A model generated the notes under the pieces. That model made no database searches. It was not told the DNA's origin and was given only the letters and a program-made list of their open reading frames with translations. From NCBI RefSeq assembly GCF_003610255.1, contig NZ_RAPS01000001.1, forward strand, positions 2,666,001-2,730,000: a DNA stretch of 64,000 nt, given 5' to 3'. The position numbers and the translations under genes were made by a program. This stretch comes from Streptomyces sp. TLI_171. Its GTDB lineage: Bacteria; Actinomycetota; Actinomycetes; Streptomycetales; Streptomycetaceae. Of the stretch, positions 1 through 8,688 are shown piece by piece. The stretch's first letter is position 1. Each line of letters begins with the position of its first letter.

Positions 1-295
1 CCGGCCCCTTGGCCGCCCCCTCCGCCGTGTTCGCCTTGCCGGCCCGGTCCGTCCGCGGGGTCTTTCCGGGCGCGGCGTTCTTCCCGGGCGCGGCGGTCGC
101 CCGCTTCGCGGCCGGACGCTGCTCGCCCGGCACCGGCGGCAGGCTGCGCGCGGTGTTGCCCTCGCGGTCGGTGGCCTCGGGCCGGCTGGGCCGGCTGCTC
201 CAGCGCGGGTGCGCCACCTGCCCGGGCTTGGCGCCGGACGTGCGGCCGGGGCGGCCCTGGCGACCGGAGGAGCGGGGCGGGTTGTTGCGGGTCAC
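1..295 (-). CDS. Unidentified protein, N-terminal fragment (gene runs off the window start)
   Basis: Ninety-eight codons are visible from a GTG at 295, preceded by a clear ribosome binding site (AGGAAG, about 8 bases upstream). The stretch is open, has high G/C at third positions and encodes a very basic, disordered Arg/Pro/Gly/Ala-rich tail beginning VTRNNPPRSSGRQG. No domain is visible before the edge. In Streptomyces a TRAM-domain RNA methyltransferase often lies beyond an APC permease of the type found next door, so this could be its N-terminal extension; that is inference from gene order only. The gene is separated from the permease by a terminator-like hairpin. Confidence 0.55.
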   Translation of the reverse strand, partial: MTRNNPPRSSGRQGRPGRTSGAKPGQVAHPRWSSRPSRPEATDREGNTARSLPPVPGEQRPAAKRATAAPGKNAAPGKTPRTDRAGKANTAEGAAKGP

Positions 296-368
296 GGGGC
301 GCTTCCTTACGCGAGACGAGCGGCGGGGGCGGAACACGGGCGGGTGGGGGACAGGGTCAAACACGGCG

Positions 369-402
369 GCCCGTGGCGGACCGGATTCGATCCGCCACGG
401 GC
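369..402 (-). terminator. Hairpin terminator after the APC permease gene
   Basis: A perfect 12-bp stem (369-380 with 391-402) surrounds a 10-base loop, about 40 bases past the permease stop codon. There is no T-tract, as is usual for high-GC actinomycete terminators. Confidence 0.65.
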
Positions 403-440
403 CCATTGAAGGCCATTCGGAGGCCGGACGGGCTGCCCGC

Positions 441-2525
441 TCAGTCGCGCGGCGCGGCGTCCTGACCGCCCGGACCGTCCCCGGTGGACGGCCCGCCGGA
501 GGACCCGGCGGTCGGCTCGGCGGCCGGAACCGTCTGCCGCCGCGGCTCGCCGCGGCGCACCGCGCCGGGCGCGGACCACGCCTTGGGGGCCTTGCGCCGC
601 TCCGAGGACTCCAACTGCCAGGGTACGGAGGTCACCATCACTCCGGGCTTGAACAGCAGACGTCCCTTGAGCCGCAGCGCGCTCTGGTTGTGCAGCAGGT
701 GCTCGTACCAGTGGCCGACCACGTACTCCGGGATGTACACCGCGACCACGTCGCGCGGGCTGGAGCGGCGCAGGTTCTTCACGTACTCCAGGACCGGGCC
801 GGTGACCTCGCGGTACGGCGAGTCGAGGACCTTCAGCGGGACGTCGATGCCGCGCTCGTCCCACTCCTGCCGCAGCGCCGCGGTGTCGACCGGGTCGACG
901 TTGACGGTGACGGCCTCCAGGGTGTGCGCCCGGGCGAGGCGGGCATAGGCGAGGGCGCGCAGGGCGGGCTTGTGCAGCTTGGAGACCAGCACGATGGCGT
1001 GCACCCGGGTCGGCGGGGCGACGTCGTCCGGCTCCTCGGCGGCCTTCAGTTCGGTGCTGACCCGGTCGTAGTGGCGGCGGATCGCCTTCATCATCACGAA
1101 CAGCACCACCATCAGGGCGATGGCGATCCAGGCATGGCTGATCTTGGTGGCGAGCACCACGATCAGCACGGCCATGGTCATCACCAGGCCGAAGGTGTTG
1201 ATCGCCCGGCTGCGCTGCATGTGGGCGCGCTTCTTCGGGTCGGTCTCGGTCCTCAGCAGCCGGGTCCAGTGCCGGATCATGCCGGACTGGCTCATGTTGA
1301 AGGCCACGAAGACGCCGACGATGTACAGCTGGATCAGCCGGTTCGGGTCGGCGCCGAACGCCACGATGAACAGCACCGCCGCGCCGGCCAGCAGCACGAT
1401 GCCGTTGGAGAAGGCCAGCCGGTCGCCGCGGGTGTGCAGCTGGCGGGGCAGGTAGCGGTCCTGGGCGAGGATCGAGCCGAGCACCGGGAAGCCGTTGAAG
1501 GCGGTGTTGGCGGCCAGCACCAGGATCAGGCCGGTGGTGGCCGCGATGAAGTAGAAGCCCGGGGTGAAGTTGGAGAACACCGCCTCGGAGATCTGCGCCA
1601 GCACGGTCTTCTGGTGGTAGTCCGCGGGCGCGCCGATCAGCTGCTCGGTCGGGTTCTCCGCCATCTGGGTGCCCGTCAGATGAGCCAGGTAGATGATGCC
1701 CATGAACATCGTGACGGCGATGGTCGCCATCATCAGCAGCGTGGTCGCCGCGTTCTTGCTCTTCGGCTTCCGGAACGCCGGCACGCCGTTGGAGATCGCC
1801 TCCACACCGGTCAGCGCCGCACAGCCGGAGGAGAACGCCTTCAGCAGCAGGAAGACCAGGGCGAACCCGGCCAGCGAGCTGTTCCCGGGCGTCGACTCCA
1901 GGTGGTACGCCGCGCTCTCCGCGGGCATCGACGCCCCGAAGCCGAAGTGCCGCACCAGGCCGTACACCACCATGCCGAGCACGCCGACCATGAAGGCGTA
2001 CGTCGGGACGGCGAACGCGCTGCCGGACTCCCGCACCCCGCGCAGGTTCATGCCCATCAGCAGGATGACCAGGAACACCGACAGGGCCATCTCGTGCCCG
2101 CGCAGCGCGGGCACCGCGGACACCACGTTGGCCACGCCGGAGGTCGTCGACACCGCCACCGTGAGGATGTAGTCGACCATCAGCGCACTCGCCACCACCA
2201 GGCCGGAGTTCGGCCCGTGGTTGACGGTGGCGACCTCGTAGTCGCCACCGCCGCTCGGGTACGCGTGGACGTTCTGCCGGTACGAGGCGACCACCGCGAG
2301 CATCACGACGGCGACCACGAGGCCGATCTGCCACGAGAAGTGGATCGCCGACGCGCCGGCCAGCGACAGCGTGAGCAGGATCTCCTCGGGCGCGTACGCG
2401 ACGGAGGAGAGCGCGTCCGAGGCGAACACCGGCAGCGCGATCCGCTTGGGGAGCAGCGTCTCCCCCAGCTTGTCGCTGCGCAGCGCACGCCCGATCAGGA
2501 TGCGTTTCGGTAGGTCAGCAGGCAT
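441..2525 (-). CDS. APC family amino acid / cation permease
   Basis: A 694-residue integral membrane protein of the amino acid-polyamine-organocation superfamily. The first two thirds contain about 12 hydrophobic segments, starting with LPVFASDALSSVAYAPEEIL, the N-terminal signature of this APC subgroup. The last 170-200 residues are a soluble cytoplasmic domain (a VHAIVLVSKLHKPALRALA-type alpha/beta start). Length and layout fit actinobacterial permeases found beside TrkA genes. The substrate cannot be read from sequence; the divergent TrkA-type genes make a cation or a cation-coupled amino acid plausible. The start is uncertain: ATG at 2525 is chosen, GTG at 2531 is in frame, and neither has a good ribosome binding site. 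Confidence 0.85.
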   Translation of the reverse strand: MPADLPKRILIGRALRSDKLGETLLPKRIALPVFASDALSSVAYAPEEILLTLSLAGASAIHFSWQIGLVVAVVMLAVVASYRQNVHAYPSGGGDYEVATVNHGPNSGLVVASALMVDYILTVAVSTTSGVANVVSAVPALRGHEMALSVFLVILLMGMNLRGVRESGSAFAVPTYAFMVGVLGMVVYGLVRHFGFGASMPAESAAYHLESTPGNSSLAGFALVFLLLKAFSSGCAALTGVEAISNGVPAFRKPKSKNAATTLLMMATIAVTMFMGIIYLAHLTGTQMAENPTEQLIGAPADYHQKTVLAQISEAVFSNFTPGFYFIAATTGLILVLAANTAFNGFPVLGSILAQDRYLPRQLHTRGDRLAFSNGIVLLAGAAVLFIVAFGADPNRLIQLYIVGVFVAFNMSQSGMIRHWTRLLRTETDPKKRAHMQRSRAINTFGLVMTMAVLIVVLATKISHAWIAIALMVVLFVMMKAIRRHYDRVSTELKAAEEPDDVAPPTRVHAIVLVSKLHKPALRALAYARLARAHTLEAVTVNVDPVDTAALRQEWDERGIDVPLKVLDSPYREVTGPVLEYVKNLRRSSPRDVVAVYIPEYVVGHWYEHLLHNQSALRLKGRLLFKPGVMVTSVPWQLESSERRKAPKAWSAPGAVRRGEPRRQTVPAAEPTAGSSGGPSTGDGPGGQDAAPRD

Positions 2526-2688
2526 AGGCACAGCAAGGAATCGTAAGGGCTACCGGTGGCACCCGATGCCTCGCGGGGCCACCTTGCTCGCGACTGTGTT
2601 CGGCGGACCGGCTAGCGTGTCGGAATAAGGGTTAGCGGGCAACACCGAGTTGCCCCTCGCGTCGGATCACAGGCGCGGCCGACAGGTG

Positions 2689-2706
2689 GCCCCCGAAATC
2701 GGGGGC
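2689..2706 (+). other. Hairpin in the leader of the trkA-like pair
   Basis: An 8-bp inverted repeat (2689-2696 with 2699-2706, effectively a 7-bp stem with loop AAAT) lies about 65 bases before the first TrkA-type gene, in the intergenic region shared with the divergent permease. It may be a 5' UTR hairpin or an operator. It does not match the c-di-AMP (ydaO) riboswitch pattern I know. Confidence 0.35.
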
Positions 2707-2770
2707 ACGGAAGGACGATGAGCGGTGTTTACGCAGGTCATGACCCCAACGGACCGGGTGAGGTAGGCGC

Positions 2771-3439
2771 GTGCACATCGTCATCATGGGCTGCGGACGC
2801 GTCGGCTCCGCCCTGGCCAGAACGCTCGAGAAACAAGGCCATTCGGTCGCGGTCATCGACCAGGACCCGACCGCCTTCCGCCGGCTCGGCGCGGGCTTCA
2901 ACGGCCGCCGGGTCACCGGCGTCGGCTTCGACCAGGACACCCTGAAGGAAGCGGGCATCGAGGAGGCCGGCGCGTTCGCCGCCGTCTCCAGCGGTGACAA
3001 CTCGAACATCATCGCGGCCCGGGTGGCCCGCGAGAACTTCGGCGTCGAGCACGTCGCGGCCCGCATCTACGACCCGCGCCGCGCCGAGGTCTACCAGCGG
3101 CTGGGCATCCCGACCGTCGCCACCGTCCGCTGGACCGCCGACCAGATGCTGCGCCGGCTGCTGCCGAGCGGCGCCGAGCCGGTCTGGCAGGACCCGTCGG
3201 GCGCCGTCCAGCTCGCCGAGGTCGCGTTCGCCCCCGCCTGGATCGGCCACCGGCTGTCCGACCTGGAGGCCGCCGCCGGGGTCAGGGTGGCGTTCGTCAC
3301 CCGGGTCGGCGAGGGCGTGCTGCCCACCGCGCAGATGGTGGTGCAGGAAGGCGACCTGGTGCACGTGATGCTGCGCCGCAACGAACTGACCGCGGTCGAG
3401 GCGGCCTTCGCCAAGGGCCCCGAGGAGGCTGGTCACTGA
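2771..3439 (+). CDS. TrkA family potassium uptake regulatory protein (first of pair)
   Basis: A 222-residue cytoplasmic RCK protein. Residues 1-130 are a Rossmann fold (MGCGRVGSALA, with the acidic end of beta-2 in VIDQD) that binds NAD(H) or ATP. Residues from about 140 form the RCK-C half, where small ligands bind. Such proteins gate Trk/Ktr-type K+ channels. The GTG at 2771 has a GAGGTA-like site upstream. The stop overlaps the next start by one base (TGATG), so the two RCK proteins are probably translated together and may form a hetero-oligomeric ring. No channel subunit (TrkH/TrkG) is adjacent. The pair resembles what some annotations call ceoB/ceoC. Confidence 0.88.
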   Translation: MHIVIMGCGRVGSALARTLEKQGHSVAVIDQDPTAFRRLGAGFNGRRVTGVGFDQDTLKEAGIEEAGAFAAVSSGDNSNIIAARVARENFGVEHVAARIYDPRRAEVYQRLGIPTVATVRWTADQMLRRLLPSGAEPVWQDPSGAVQLAEVAFAPAWIGHRLSDLEAAAGVRVAFVTRVGEGVLPTAQMVVQEGDLVHVMLRRNELTAVEAAFAKGPEEAGH

Positions 3440-4095
3440 TGCGCGTCGCAATCGCCGGAGCCGGTGCCGTCGGCCGTTCCATCGCCGGAGAGCTGCTGGA
3501 GAACGGCCACGAGGTCCTGCTGATCGACAAGAACCCCAACTCCATCTCGGTGGAGCGGGTCCCGCTGGCGGAGTGGCTGCTCGCCGACGCCTGCGAGATC
3601 ACCTCGCTGGACGAGGCCGCGCTGCAGCGCTGCCACGTGGTGATCGCCGCCACCGGTGACGACAAGGTCAACCTGGTGGTGTCGCTGCTCGCCAAGACCG
3701 AGTACGGGGTGCCCCGGGTGGTCGCCCGGGTGAACAACCCGAAGAACGAGTGGCTCTACAACGAGTCCTGGGGCGTGGACGTCGCGGTCTCCACCCCGCG
3801 CCTGATGTCGGCGCTGGTCGAGGAGGCGGTGAGCGTCGGCGACCTGGTCCGCCTGATGCGCTTCTCGCAGGGCAACGCCAACCTGGTCGAGCTCACCCTG
3901 GCCGCCGACACCGACCTGGTCGGCACCCGGGTCGGCGACGTGGCCTGGCCGGTGGACACCGCGCTGGTCACCATCATCCGCGAGGGCCGGGTGCTGGTCC
4001 CCGGCGGCAACGACACCCTGGAGGCCGGCGACGAGCTGCTGTTCGTCGCCGCCCAGGAGCGCGAGGAGGAGCTGGAGACGCTGCTGGCCGGCTGA
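3439..4095 (+). CDS. TrkA family potassium uptake regulatory protein (second of pair)
   Basis: A 218-residue RCK protein with the same two-part layout as its neighbour: a Rossmann nucleotide-binding domain (AGAGAVGRSIAGELL, VLLIDKN) followed by an RCK-C domain (about 140-215). Its ATG overlaps the preceding stop by one base. It ends just before a strong bidirectional hairpin. The likely role is ligand-dependent control of a Trk/Ktr potassium channel encoded elsewhere. Tandem RCK genes are common in actinobacteria. Confidence 0.88.
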   Translation: MRVAIAGAGAVGRSIAGELLENGHEVLLIDKNPNSISVERVPLAEWLLADACEITSLDEAALQRCHVVIAATGDDKVNLVVSLLAKTEYGVPRVVARVNNPKNEWLYNESWGVDVAVSTPRLMSALVEEAVSVGDLVRLMRFSQGNANLVELTLAADTDLVGTRVGDVAWPVDTALVTIIREGRVLVPGGNDTLEAGDELLFVAAQEREEELETLLAG

Positions 4096-4109
4096 TCCCG
4101 CACCACGCA

Positions 4110-4140
4110 GAAGGGCCCGCGCTTCCCGCGCGGGCCCTTC
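4110..4140. terminator. Bidirectional terminator between convergent genes
   Basis: A perfect 13-bp stem (4110-4122 with 4128-4140) and a 5-base loop sit between the stop of the second TrkA-type gene (4095, plus) and the stop of the DUF3159 gene (4145, minus). It can serve both directions. Confidence 0.85.
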
Positions 4141-4144
4141 GTCG

Positions 4145-4849
4145 TCACTTCTCCGGCTCGTCCGGGTCCTCGTCGTCGAAGACCGCCTTGATCGGCGGCG
4201 GCGCCGTCAGCAGGATCTGCCAGGTGACGTACATCGCCAGCAGCAGCGGCGGGATGCCGAGCGCGACCTTGACCCAGCCCAGCAGGTTGACGTTGTGGGT
4301 GAAGTACAGCGGGAACAGGATCGCCGGCTTGAGACCCATGATCACCACCCAGGCCCAGGTCGCCTTGGTGTACGCGGCCAGCCGGCCCGGGTTCTGCTTG
4401 CGCCAGGTGAACATCTCACCGGTGATCGGGCCGAGCATCAGGCCGATCATCGGCCAGCGCACCAGCGCGGACACCGCCAGGGCCGCGCAGTAGCCGACGC
4501 TCCACAGCAGGCCCGGCAGGTAGAAGTCCTCGGCCTTGCCGGTCTTCATCGCGAACCAGGCGCTGATCGCCACGCCGAACACGCCCGAGAAGGCGTGCTT
4601 CAGGGTCTCCCGCCGCAGCAGCCGGGCCACCACCAGCACCGCGCACAGGCCGAGCGCCGCCCAGGCGGACGCCGCCACCTTGTGGGTGATGTTGAAGGTG
4701 ATGATGTACACCAGGCCGGGCAGCGTGATGTCGACCATCCCGCGGACCCCGCCGAAGGCGCTCATCACCGTGTCGGCCGCCTCCCGGGAGGCGTCCCGCT
4801 CGTCGTCCTGCGGGTCGTTCGCGGTCACCCGAATCGCCTCGTTGCTCAC
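4145..4849 (-). CDS. DUF3159 domain membrane protein
   Basis: A 234-residue protein with five or six hydrophobic segments in its central and C-terminal parts (LPGLVYIITFNITHKVA onward) and charged tails. It matches the actinobacterial DUF3159 family in length and in its partner gene. The GTG start at 4849 is preferred over an open extension to 4993 because GTGA overlaps the stop of the upstream OB-fold gene by four bases, the usual coupled arrangement. The function is unknown. Conserved proximity to potassium and OB-fold genes in Streptomyces suggests a membrane or transport role, but nothing in the sequence proves it. Confidence 0.85.
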   Translation of the reverse strand: MSNEAIRVTANDPQDDERDASREAADTVMSAFGGVRGMVDITLPGLVYIITFNITHKVAASAWAALGLCAVLVVARLLRRETLKHAFSGVFGVAISAWFAMKTGKAEDFYLPGLLWSVGYCAALAVSALVRWPMIGLMLGPITGEMFTWRKQNPGRLAAYTKATWAWVVIMGLKPAILFPLYFTHNVNLLGWVKVALGIPPLLLAMYVTWQILLTAPPPIKAVFDDEDPDEPEK

Positions 4850-5256
4850 GCGGACTCGCTCCCGTGTCCCACCGGACGCAGCTCGTAGCGGGGGTTGAAG
4901 AGCACGCGGCGCCCGCGTGCATGGCTGATCCGGCCGCTGGCGATCAGGCGCCGGCCCGGCTCGATTCCCACGATCGAGCGACGGCCCAGCCACACCACGT
5001 CCAGCGCCTCCGTCCCGTCGAACAGCTCGGCCTCCAGCGCGGGGACCCCCGCGCGCGGGCGGAGCGTGACGGTGCGCAGGGTGCCGGTGACGGTGACCAC
5101 CTCGCGGTCGCCGCAGGAGGCGATCGGGGTACAGCCCGCCTCGGCGGTGTCCTGCCGCAGCTCCTCGGCCTCCAGCTCCTCCGAGGAGGAGGTCAGCCGG
5201 CTCAGCATGCGGCGGAAACGGCCCTGCGGCTGGTCGCCGATGTTGTCACCACTCAT
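4846..5256 (-). CDS. OB-fold nucleic acid binding protein
   Basis: A 136-residue protein. Residues 1-35 are acidic and charged (SSSEELEAEELRQDTAEAG). Residues 45-130 form an OB-like beta barrel (REVVTVTGTLRTVTLRP, ALDVVWLGRRSIVGIEPG, LIASGRISHARGRRVLFNP). The fold suggests single-stranded nucleic acid binding, as in RecG wedge or tRNA-binding OB modules. It is coupled by a GTGA overlap to the DUF3159 membrane protein, and the two genes nearly always travel together in actinomycetes. The biochemical role is unknown. Confidence 0.85.
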   Translation of the reverse strand: MSGDNIGDQPQGRFRRMLSRLTSSSEELEAEELRQDTAEAGCTPIASCGDREVVTVTGTLRTVTLRPRAGVPALEAELFDGTEALDVVWLGRRSIVGIEPGRRLIASGRISHARGRRVLFNPRYELRPVGHGSESA

Positions 5257-5320
5257 GCCGGAAGGGTACCGGTTCGCCGGGACCCGACGGCAGAGCCACA
5301 GGTCCGCCGCCGCCGGTCGG

Positions 5321-6001
5321 TCACGGCTCGAAGCGGTAGCCCATGCCGGGTTCGGTGATGAAGTGCCGCGGGTGCGAGGGGTCGGCCTCCAGCTTCCGGC
5401 GCAGCTGCGCCAGGTAGACCCGCAGGTAGTTGGTCTCCTTGCGGTAGGCGGGCCCCCACACCTCCTGCAGCAGCTGGGTCTGGCTGACCAGCCGGCCGGA
5501 GTTGCGCACCAGCACCTCCAGCAGGTGCCACTCGGTGGGGGTGAGCCGGACGTCCGCGCCCTGCCGGTTGACCTTCTTCGCGGCCAGGTCGACGGTGAAG
5601 CTGTCGGTGGCGATCACCGACTCGCCCTCGGCGGTGACCGGCTCGGCCCGGCGGACGGCGGCGCGCATCCGGGCGAGCAGCTCGTCCATGCCGAACGGCT
5701 TGGTGACGTAGTCGTCGGCGCCGGCGTCCAGCGCCTCGACCTTCTCGTCCGAGGCGTGCCGGGCGGACAGCACGATGATCGGCACCCTGGTCCAGCCGCG
5801 CAGGCCGCGGATCACCTCGACGCCGTCCATGTCGGGCAGGCCCAGGTCGAGCACCACCACGTCGGGGTGCCGGGCGGCGGCCAGCTCCAGGGCGCTCGCG
5901 CCGTCGTGCGCGGCGTCCACCTCGTACTTGCGGGCCTTGAGGTTGATCACCAGGGCGCGGACGATCTGCGGTTCGTCGTCCACCACCAGGACCCGGGTCA
6001 T
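5321..6001 (-). CDS. kdpE: Response regulator, KdpE type (OmpR family)
   Basis: A 226-residue two-component regulator. The receiver domain is residues 1-115, with the acidic pair DDE near residue 9, phospho-acceptor Asp in VVVLDLGLPDMDG (about 53), Thr/Ser in IIVLSAR and Lys in YVTKPFG. A winged-helix DNA-binding domain occupies 125-226 (RLTPTEWHLLEVLVRNSG to HFITEPGMGYRFEP). The start overlaps the kdpD stop by four bases (ATGA), so it is translated with its kinase. KdpE normally activates the kdpFABC high-affinity potassium ATPase. Those structural genes are not here, so the target lies elsewhere or has changed. Confidence 0.9.
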   Translation of the reverse strand: MTRVLVVDDEPQIVRALVINLKARKYEVDAAHDGASALELAAARHPDVVVLDLGLPDMDGVEVIRGLRGWTRVPIIVLSARHASDEKVEALDAGADDYVTKPFGMDELLARMRAAVRRAEPVTAEGESVIATDSFTVDLAAKKVNRQGADVRLTPTEWHLLEVLVRNSGRLVSQTQLLQEVWGPAYRKETNYLRVYLAQLRRKLEADPSHPRHFITEPGMGYRFEP

Positions 6002-8559
6002 GCGGGACCGGCCTTTCCGTTGTCGGTGTGCTCGTGCAGGTCCACGGCGGGCAGCGACACCACCATGGTCAGTCCGCCGCCGGGGGTGTCCTCGGCGGTG
6101 ACGGCGCCGCCCATCGCCTCGGCGAAGCCGCGCGCCACGGCCAGGCCGAGGCCCACGCCGGTGCCGCGCGGGGCGTCGCCGTAGCGCTGGAAGGGGGCGA
6201 AGATCCGCTCCCGGGCCTCCTCGGGGACGCCGGGGCCGCGGTCGACGACGCGCAGCTCGACCCGGCCGGCCGACGGCAGCAGGTCCGCCTTCACCAGCAC
6301 GGGGGTACCGGCCGGACCGTACTTGACGGCGTTCTCCACCAGGTTGGCCAGCACCCGCTCCAGCAGCCCCGCGTCGGCCCGCACCATCGGCAGCGACTCG
6401 GCGACGTCCAGCCGGACGCTGCCGGGCGGGACGCCGCCGAGCGCGAACGGCACCACCTCGTCCAGATCGGTGGGCTGCAGCAGCGGCGTGACGGTGCCGG
6501 TCTGCAGGCGGCTCATGTCCAGCAGGTTGTTGATCAGGTGATCGAGCCGGTCCGCGCCGGACTCGATGCCGGCCAGCAGTTCGGCCTCGTCCTCCGGATC
6601 CCACTCGACGTCCTCCGCGCGCAGCGAGGTGACCGAGGCCTTGATCCCGGCCAGCGGGGTGCGCAGGTCGTGCGAGACGGCGGCGAGCAGCGCGGTGCGG
6701 ATCCGGTTGCCCTCGGCCTCCCGGCGGGCGGCCGCGGCCTCCCCGGCCAGCCGGCGGCGCTCCAGCAGGACGGCGGCCTGGTTGGCGAACGCGCCCAGCA
6801 TCCGGCGGTCCTCGGCGGGCAGCACCCGGCCGCGCAGCACCAGCGCCAGCCGCTCGCCGACCGGCACGTCCACGTCGGCCTGCTCGGGCCCGGCCGGCGG
6901 ACGAGGGCCGGCCGACGCGGCGGCCTGCCACGGACCGTGCGGGTCGGTGCGCTCCAGCAGCGCCACCGCCTCCTGCTGGAAGGTCTCCCGGACCTGCTCC
7001 AGCAGGGCCGTCAACACGCCCTCCCCCGTGGGCGCGCCGCGCAGCACCGTGCCGGCCAGCGCGGACAGGGTCTGCGCCTCGGCCTGGGCGCGGGCCGCCT
7101 GGTGGCTGCGCCGGGCGGCCAGGTCGACCACGGTGGCGACCGCGATGCCGACCGCGGCGAAGATCGCCACCGCCACGATGTTCTGCGGCTCCGCGATGGT
7201 GAAGGTGTGGATGGGCGGCGCGAAGTAGTAGTTGAGCGCCGAGGAGGACACCAGCGCGGACGCTATGGCCGGGAACAGCCCGCCGACCAGCGCCGCGCAC
7301 ACCGTCAGCGACAGGAACAGCAGCATGTCGGTGGGCAGGCCCGGGCCGTCGAACCGGCTGAGCGCCAGCGCCAGCAGCGGCGGCCCGGCCACGCCGATCA
7401 GCCAGCCCGCCACCGTCCTGGTCCGGCCCAGGTCGGTGACCTTGCGGATCGGGATCCGGCCGCGGCCGCGCGCCGCGTGCTCGTGGTTGACCATGTGGAC
7501 GTCGATGTCACCGGAGTCCCGGGTCACGGTGTAGCCGACGCCCGGCCCGTACAGGTACTGCCAGACCTTGCGGCGGCTGGTGCCGATCACGATCTGGGTG
7601 GCGTTCACCCCGCGCGCGAAGTCCAGCAGCCCGGCCGCCGGGTCGTCGCCGAGCACGCTGTGGAAGGTGCCGCCGAGGCTCTCCACCAGGGCGCGCTGCT
7701 CGATCAGCGCCTGCGGGGAGGAGCCGGACAGCCCGTCGGAGCGCGAGATGTGCACGGCCAGCAGCTCGCCGGCGCTCGCCCGGGCCGCGATCCTGGCGGC
7801 CCGGCGGATCAGCGTGGCGCCCTCCGGGCCGCCGGTCAGGCCGACCACGATCCGCTCGCGGGCCTGCCAGGTGCCCTGGATGCCCTGCTCGGCCCGGTAG
7901 CGCTGCAGGTACTCGTCGACCCGGTCGGCCGTCCACAGCAGCGCCAGTTCGCGCAGCGCCGTCAGGTTGCCGGGCCGGAAGTAGTGCGCGAGCGCCGCGT
8001 CCACCTTCTCCGGGGCGTACACGTTGCCGTGCGCCAGCCGGCGGCGCAGCGCCTGCGGGGACATGTCGACCAGCTCGATCTGGTCGGCGCGGCGCACCAC
8101 CTCGTCCGGGACGGTCTCCCGCTGCCGGACGCCGGTGATGCCCTCGACCACGTCGCCGAGGGACTCCAGGTGCTGGATGTTGACGGTGGAGATGACGTCG
8201 ATCCCGGCCGCCAGCAGTTCCTCCACGTCCTGCCAGCGCTTGGCGTTGCGCGAGCCCGGCACGTTGGTGTGGGCCAGCTCGTCGACCAGCGCCACGGCCG
8301 GGTCGCGCGCCAGCAGGGCGTCCAGGTCGAGCTCGGTGAACTCGGCGCCGCGGTACGCCAGGGTGCGGCGCGGGACGGCCTCCAGGCCGTCCAGCAGTTC
8401 GGCGGTGCGGGCCCGGCCGTGGGTCTCGACGAAGGCGACCACCACGTCCGCGCCGCGGGCGGTGCGGCGGTGCGCCTCGGCGAGCATGGCGTAGGTCTTG
8501 CCGACGCCCGGGGCCGCCCCGAGGTAGATCCGCAGTCTGCCGCGGGCCGAGTGCACCAT
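5998..8559 (-). CDS. kdpD: Sensor histidine kinase KdpD
   Basis: An 853-residue membrane sensor kinase with full KdpD architecture. Residues 1-210 are the KdpD domain with a Walker-like GAAPGVGKTYAM loop. About 225-350 is a universal-stress-type domain (RIVVGLTGGPEG, IVIGTSRR). Four membrane segments fall at about 385-490, a GAF-like region follows, then HisKA with the phosphorylated His in SHDLRTPL (near 630) and an ATPase domain (NLVENAVKYGP, DRGPGVP, GTGVGLGLAV). It senses K+ limitation or osmotic state and phosphorylates KdpE. The gene is complete and shows no damage. A promoter-like TTGACA lies upstream, and the gene diverges from a patatin gene. Confidence 0.92.
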   Translation of the reverse strand: MVHSARGRLRIYLGAAPGVGKTYAMLAEAHRRTARGADVVVAFVETHGRARTAELLDGLEAVPRRTLAYRGAEFTELDLDALLARDPAVALVDELAHTNVPGSRNAKRWQDVEELLAAGIDVISTVNIQHLESLGDVVEGITGVRQRETVPDEVVRRADQIELVDMSPQALRRRLAHGNVYAPEKVDAALAHYFRPGNLTALRELALLWTADRVDEYLQRYRAEQGIQGTWQARERIVVGLTGGPEGATLIRRAARIAARASAGELLAVHISRSDGLSGSSPQALIEQRALVESLGGTFHSVLGDDPAAGLLDFARGVNATQIVIGTSRRKVWQYLYGPGVGYTVTRDSGDIDVHMVNHEHAARGRGRIPIRKVTDLGRTRTVAGWLIGVAGPPLLALALSRFDGPGLPTDMLLFLSLTVCAALVGGLFPAIASALVSSSALNYYFAPPIHTFTIAEPQNIVAVAIFAAVGIAVATVVDLAARRSHQAARAQAEAQTLSALAGTVLRGAPTGEGVLTALLEQVRETFQQEAVALLERTDPHGPWQAAASAGPRPPAGPEQADVDVPVGERLALVLRGRVLPAEDRRMLGAFANQAAVLLERRRLAGEAAAARREAEGNRIRTALLAAVSHDLRTPLAGIKASVTSLRAEDVEWDPEDEAELLAGIESGADRLDHLINNLLDMSRLQTGTVTPLLQPTDLDEVVPFALGGVPPGSVRLDVAESLPMVRADAGLLERVLANLVENAVKYGPAGTPVLVKADLLPSAGRVELRVVDRGPGVPEEARERIFAPFQRYGDAPRGTGVGLGLAVARGFAEAMGGAVTAEDTPGGGLTMVVSLPAVDLHEHTDNGKAGPA

Positions 8560-8578
8560 GGCTCCGAGACTAAGCCCT

Positions 8579-8627
8579 CTGATCGCAATATCCGCTGATC
8601 AGATGGGTTCTCCTGAAGAATTGTCAA
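8579..8627 (-). promoter_or_regulatory. Candidate kdpDE promoter and operator
   Basis: On the minus strand a TTGACA (8627-8622) is followed after about 18 bases by a weak -10 (TCTGAT-like). The same region holds the self-complementary CTGATCAG and a spaced inverted repeat CTGATC-N12-GATCAG. This fits a regulated promoter for the kdpD-kdpE operon. No transcription start can be proven from sequence. Confidence 0.4.
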
Positions 8628-8688
8628 CTTCTTGACGGCCATTGCGCCAGAATGCCGAACGTACCGATCACTTCGAGGGGGAACCATC

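Noticed and set aside
9..2513. Long plus-strand open frame opposite the APC permease
   Set aside because: Composition is His/Gln/Arg/Asp-rich noise typical of antisense frames in high-GC DNA; the minus strand encodes a clear permease.
2532..2770. c-di-AMP riboswitch before the trkA-like genes
   Set aside because: Only a short hairpin is present; the conserved ydaO core sequences are not seen.
6028..8598. 856-codon plus-strand frame opposite kdpD
   Set aside because: Antisense shadow of KdpD, whose motifs are complete on the minus strand.
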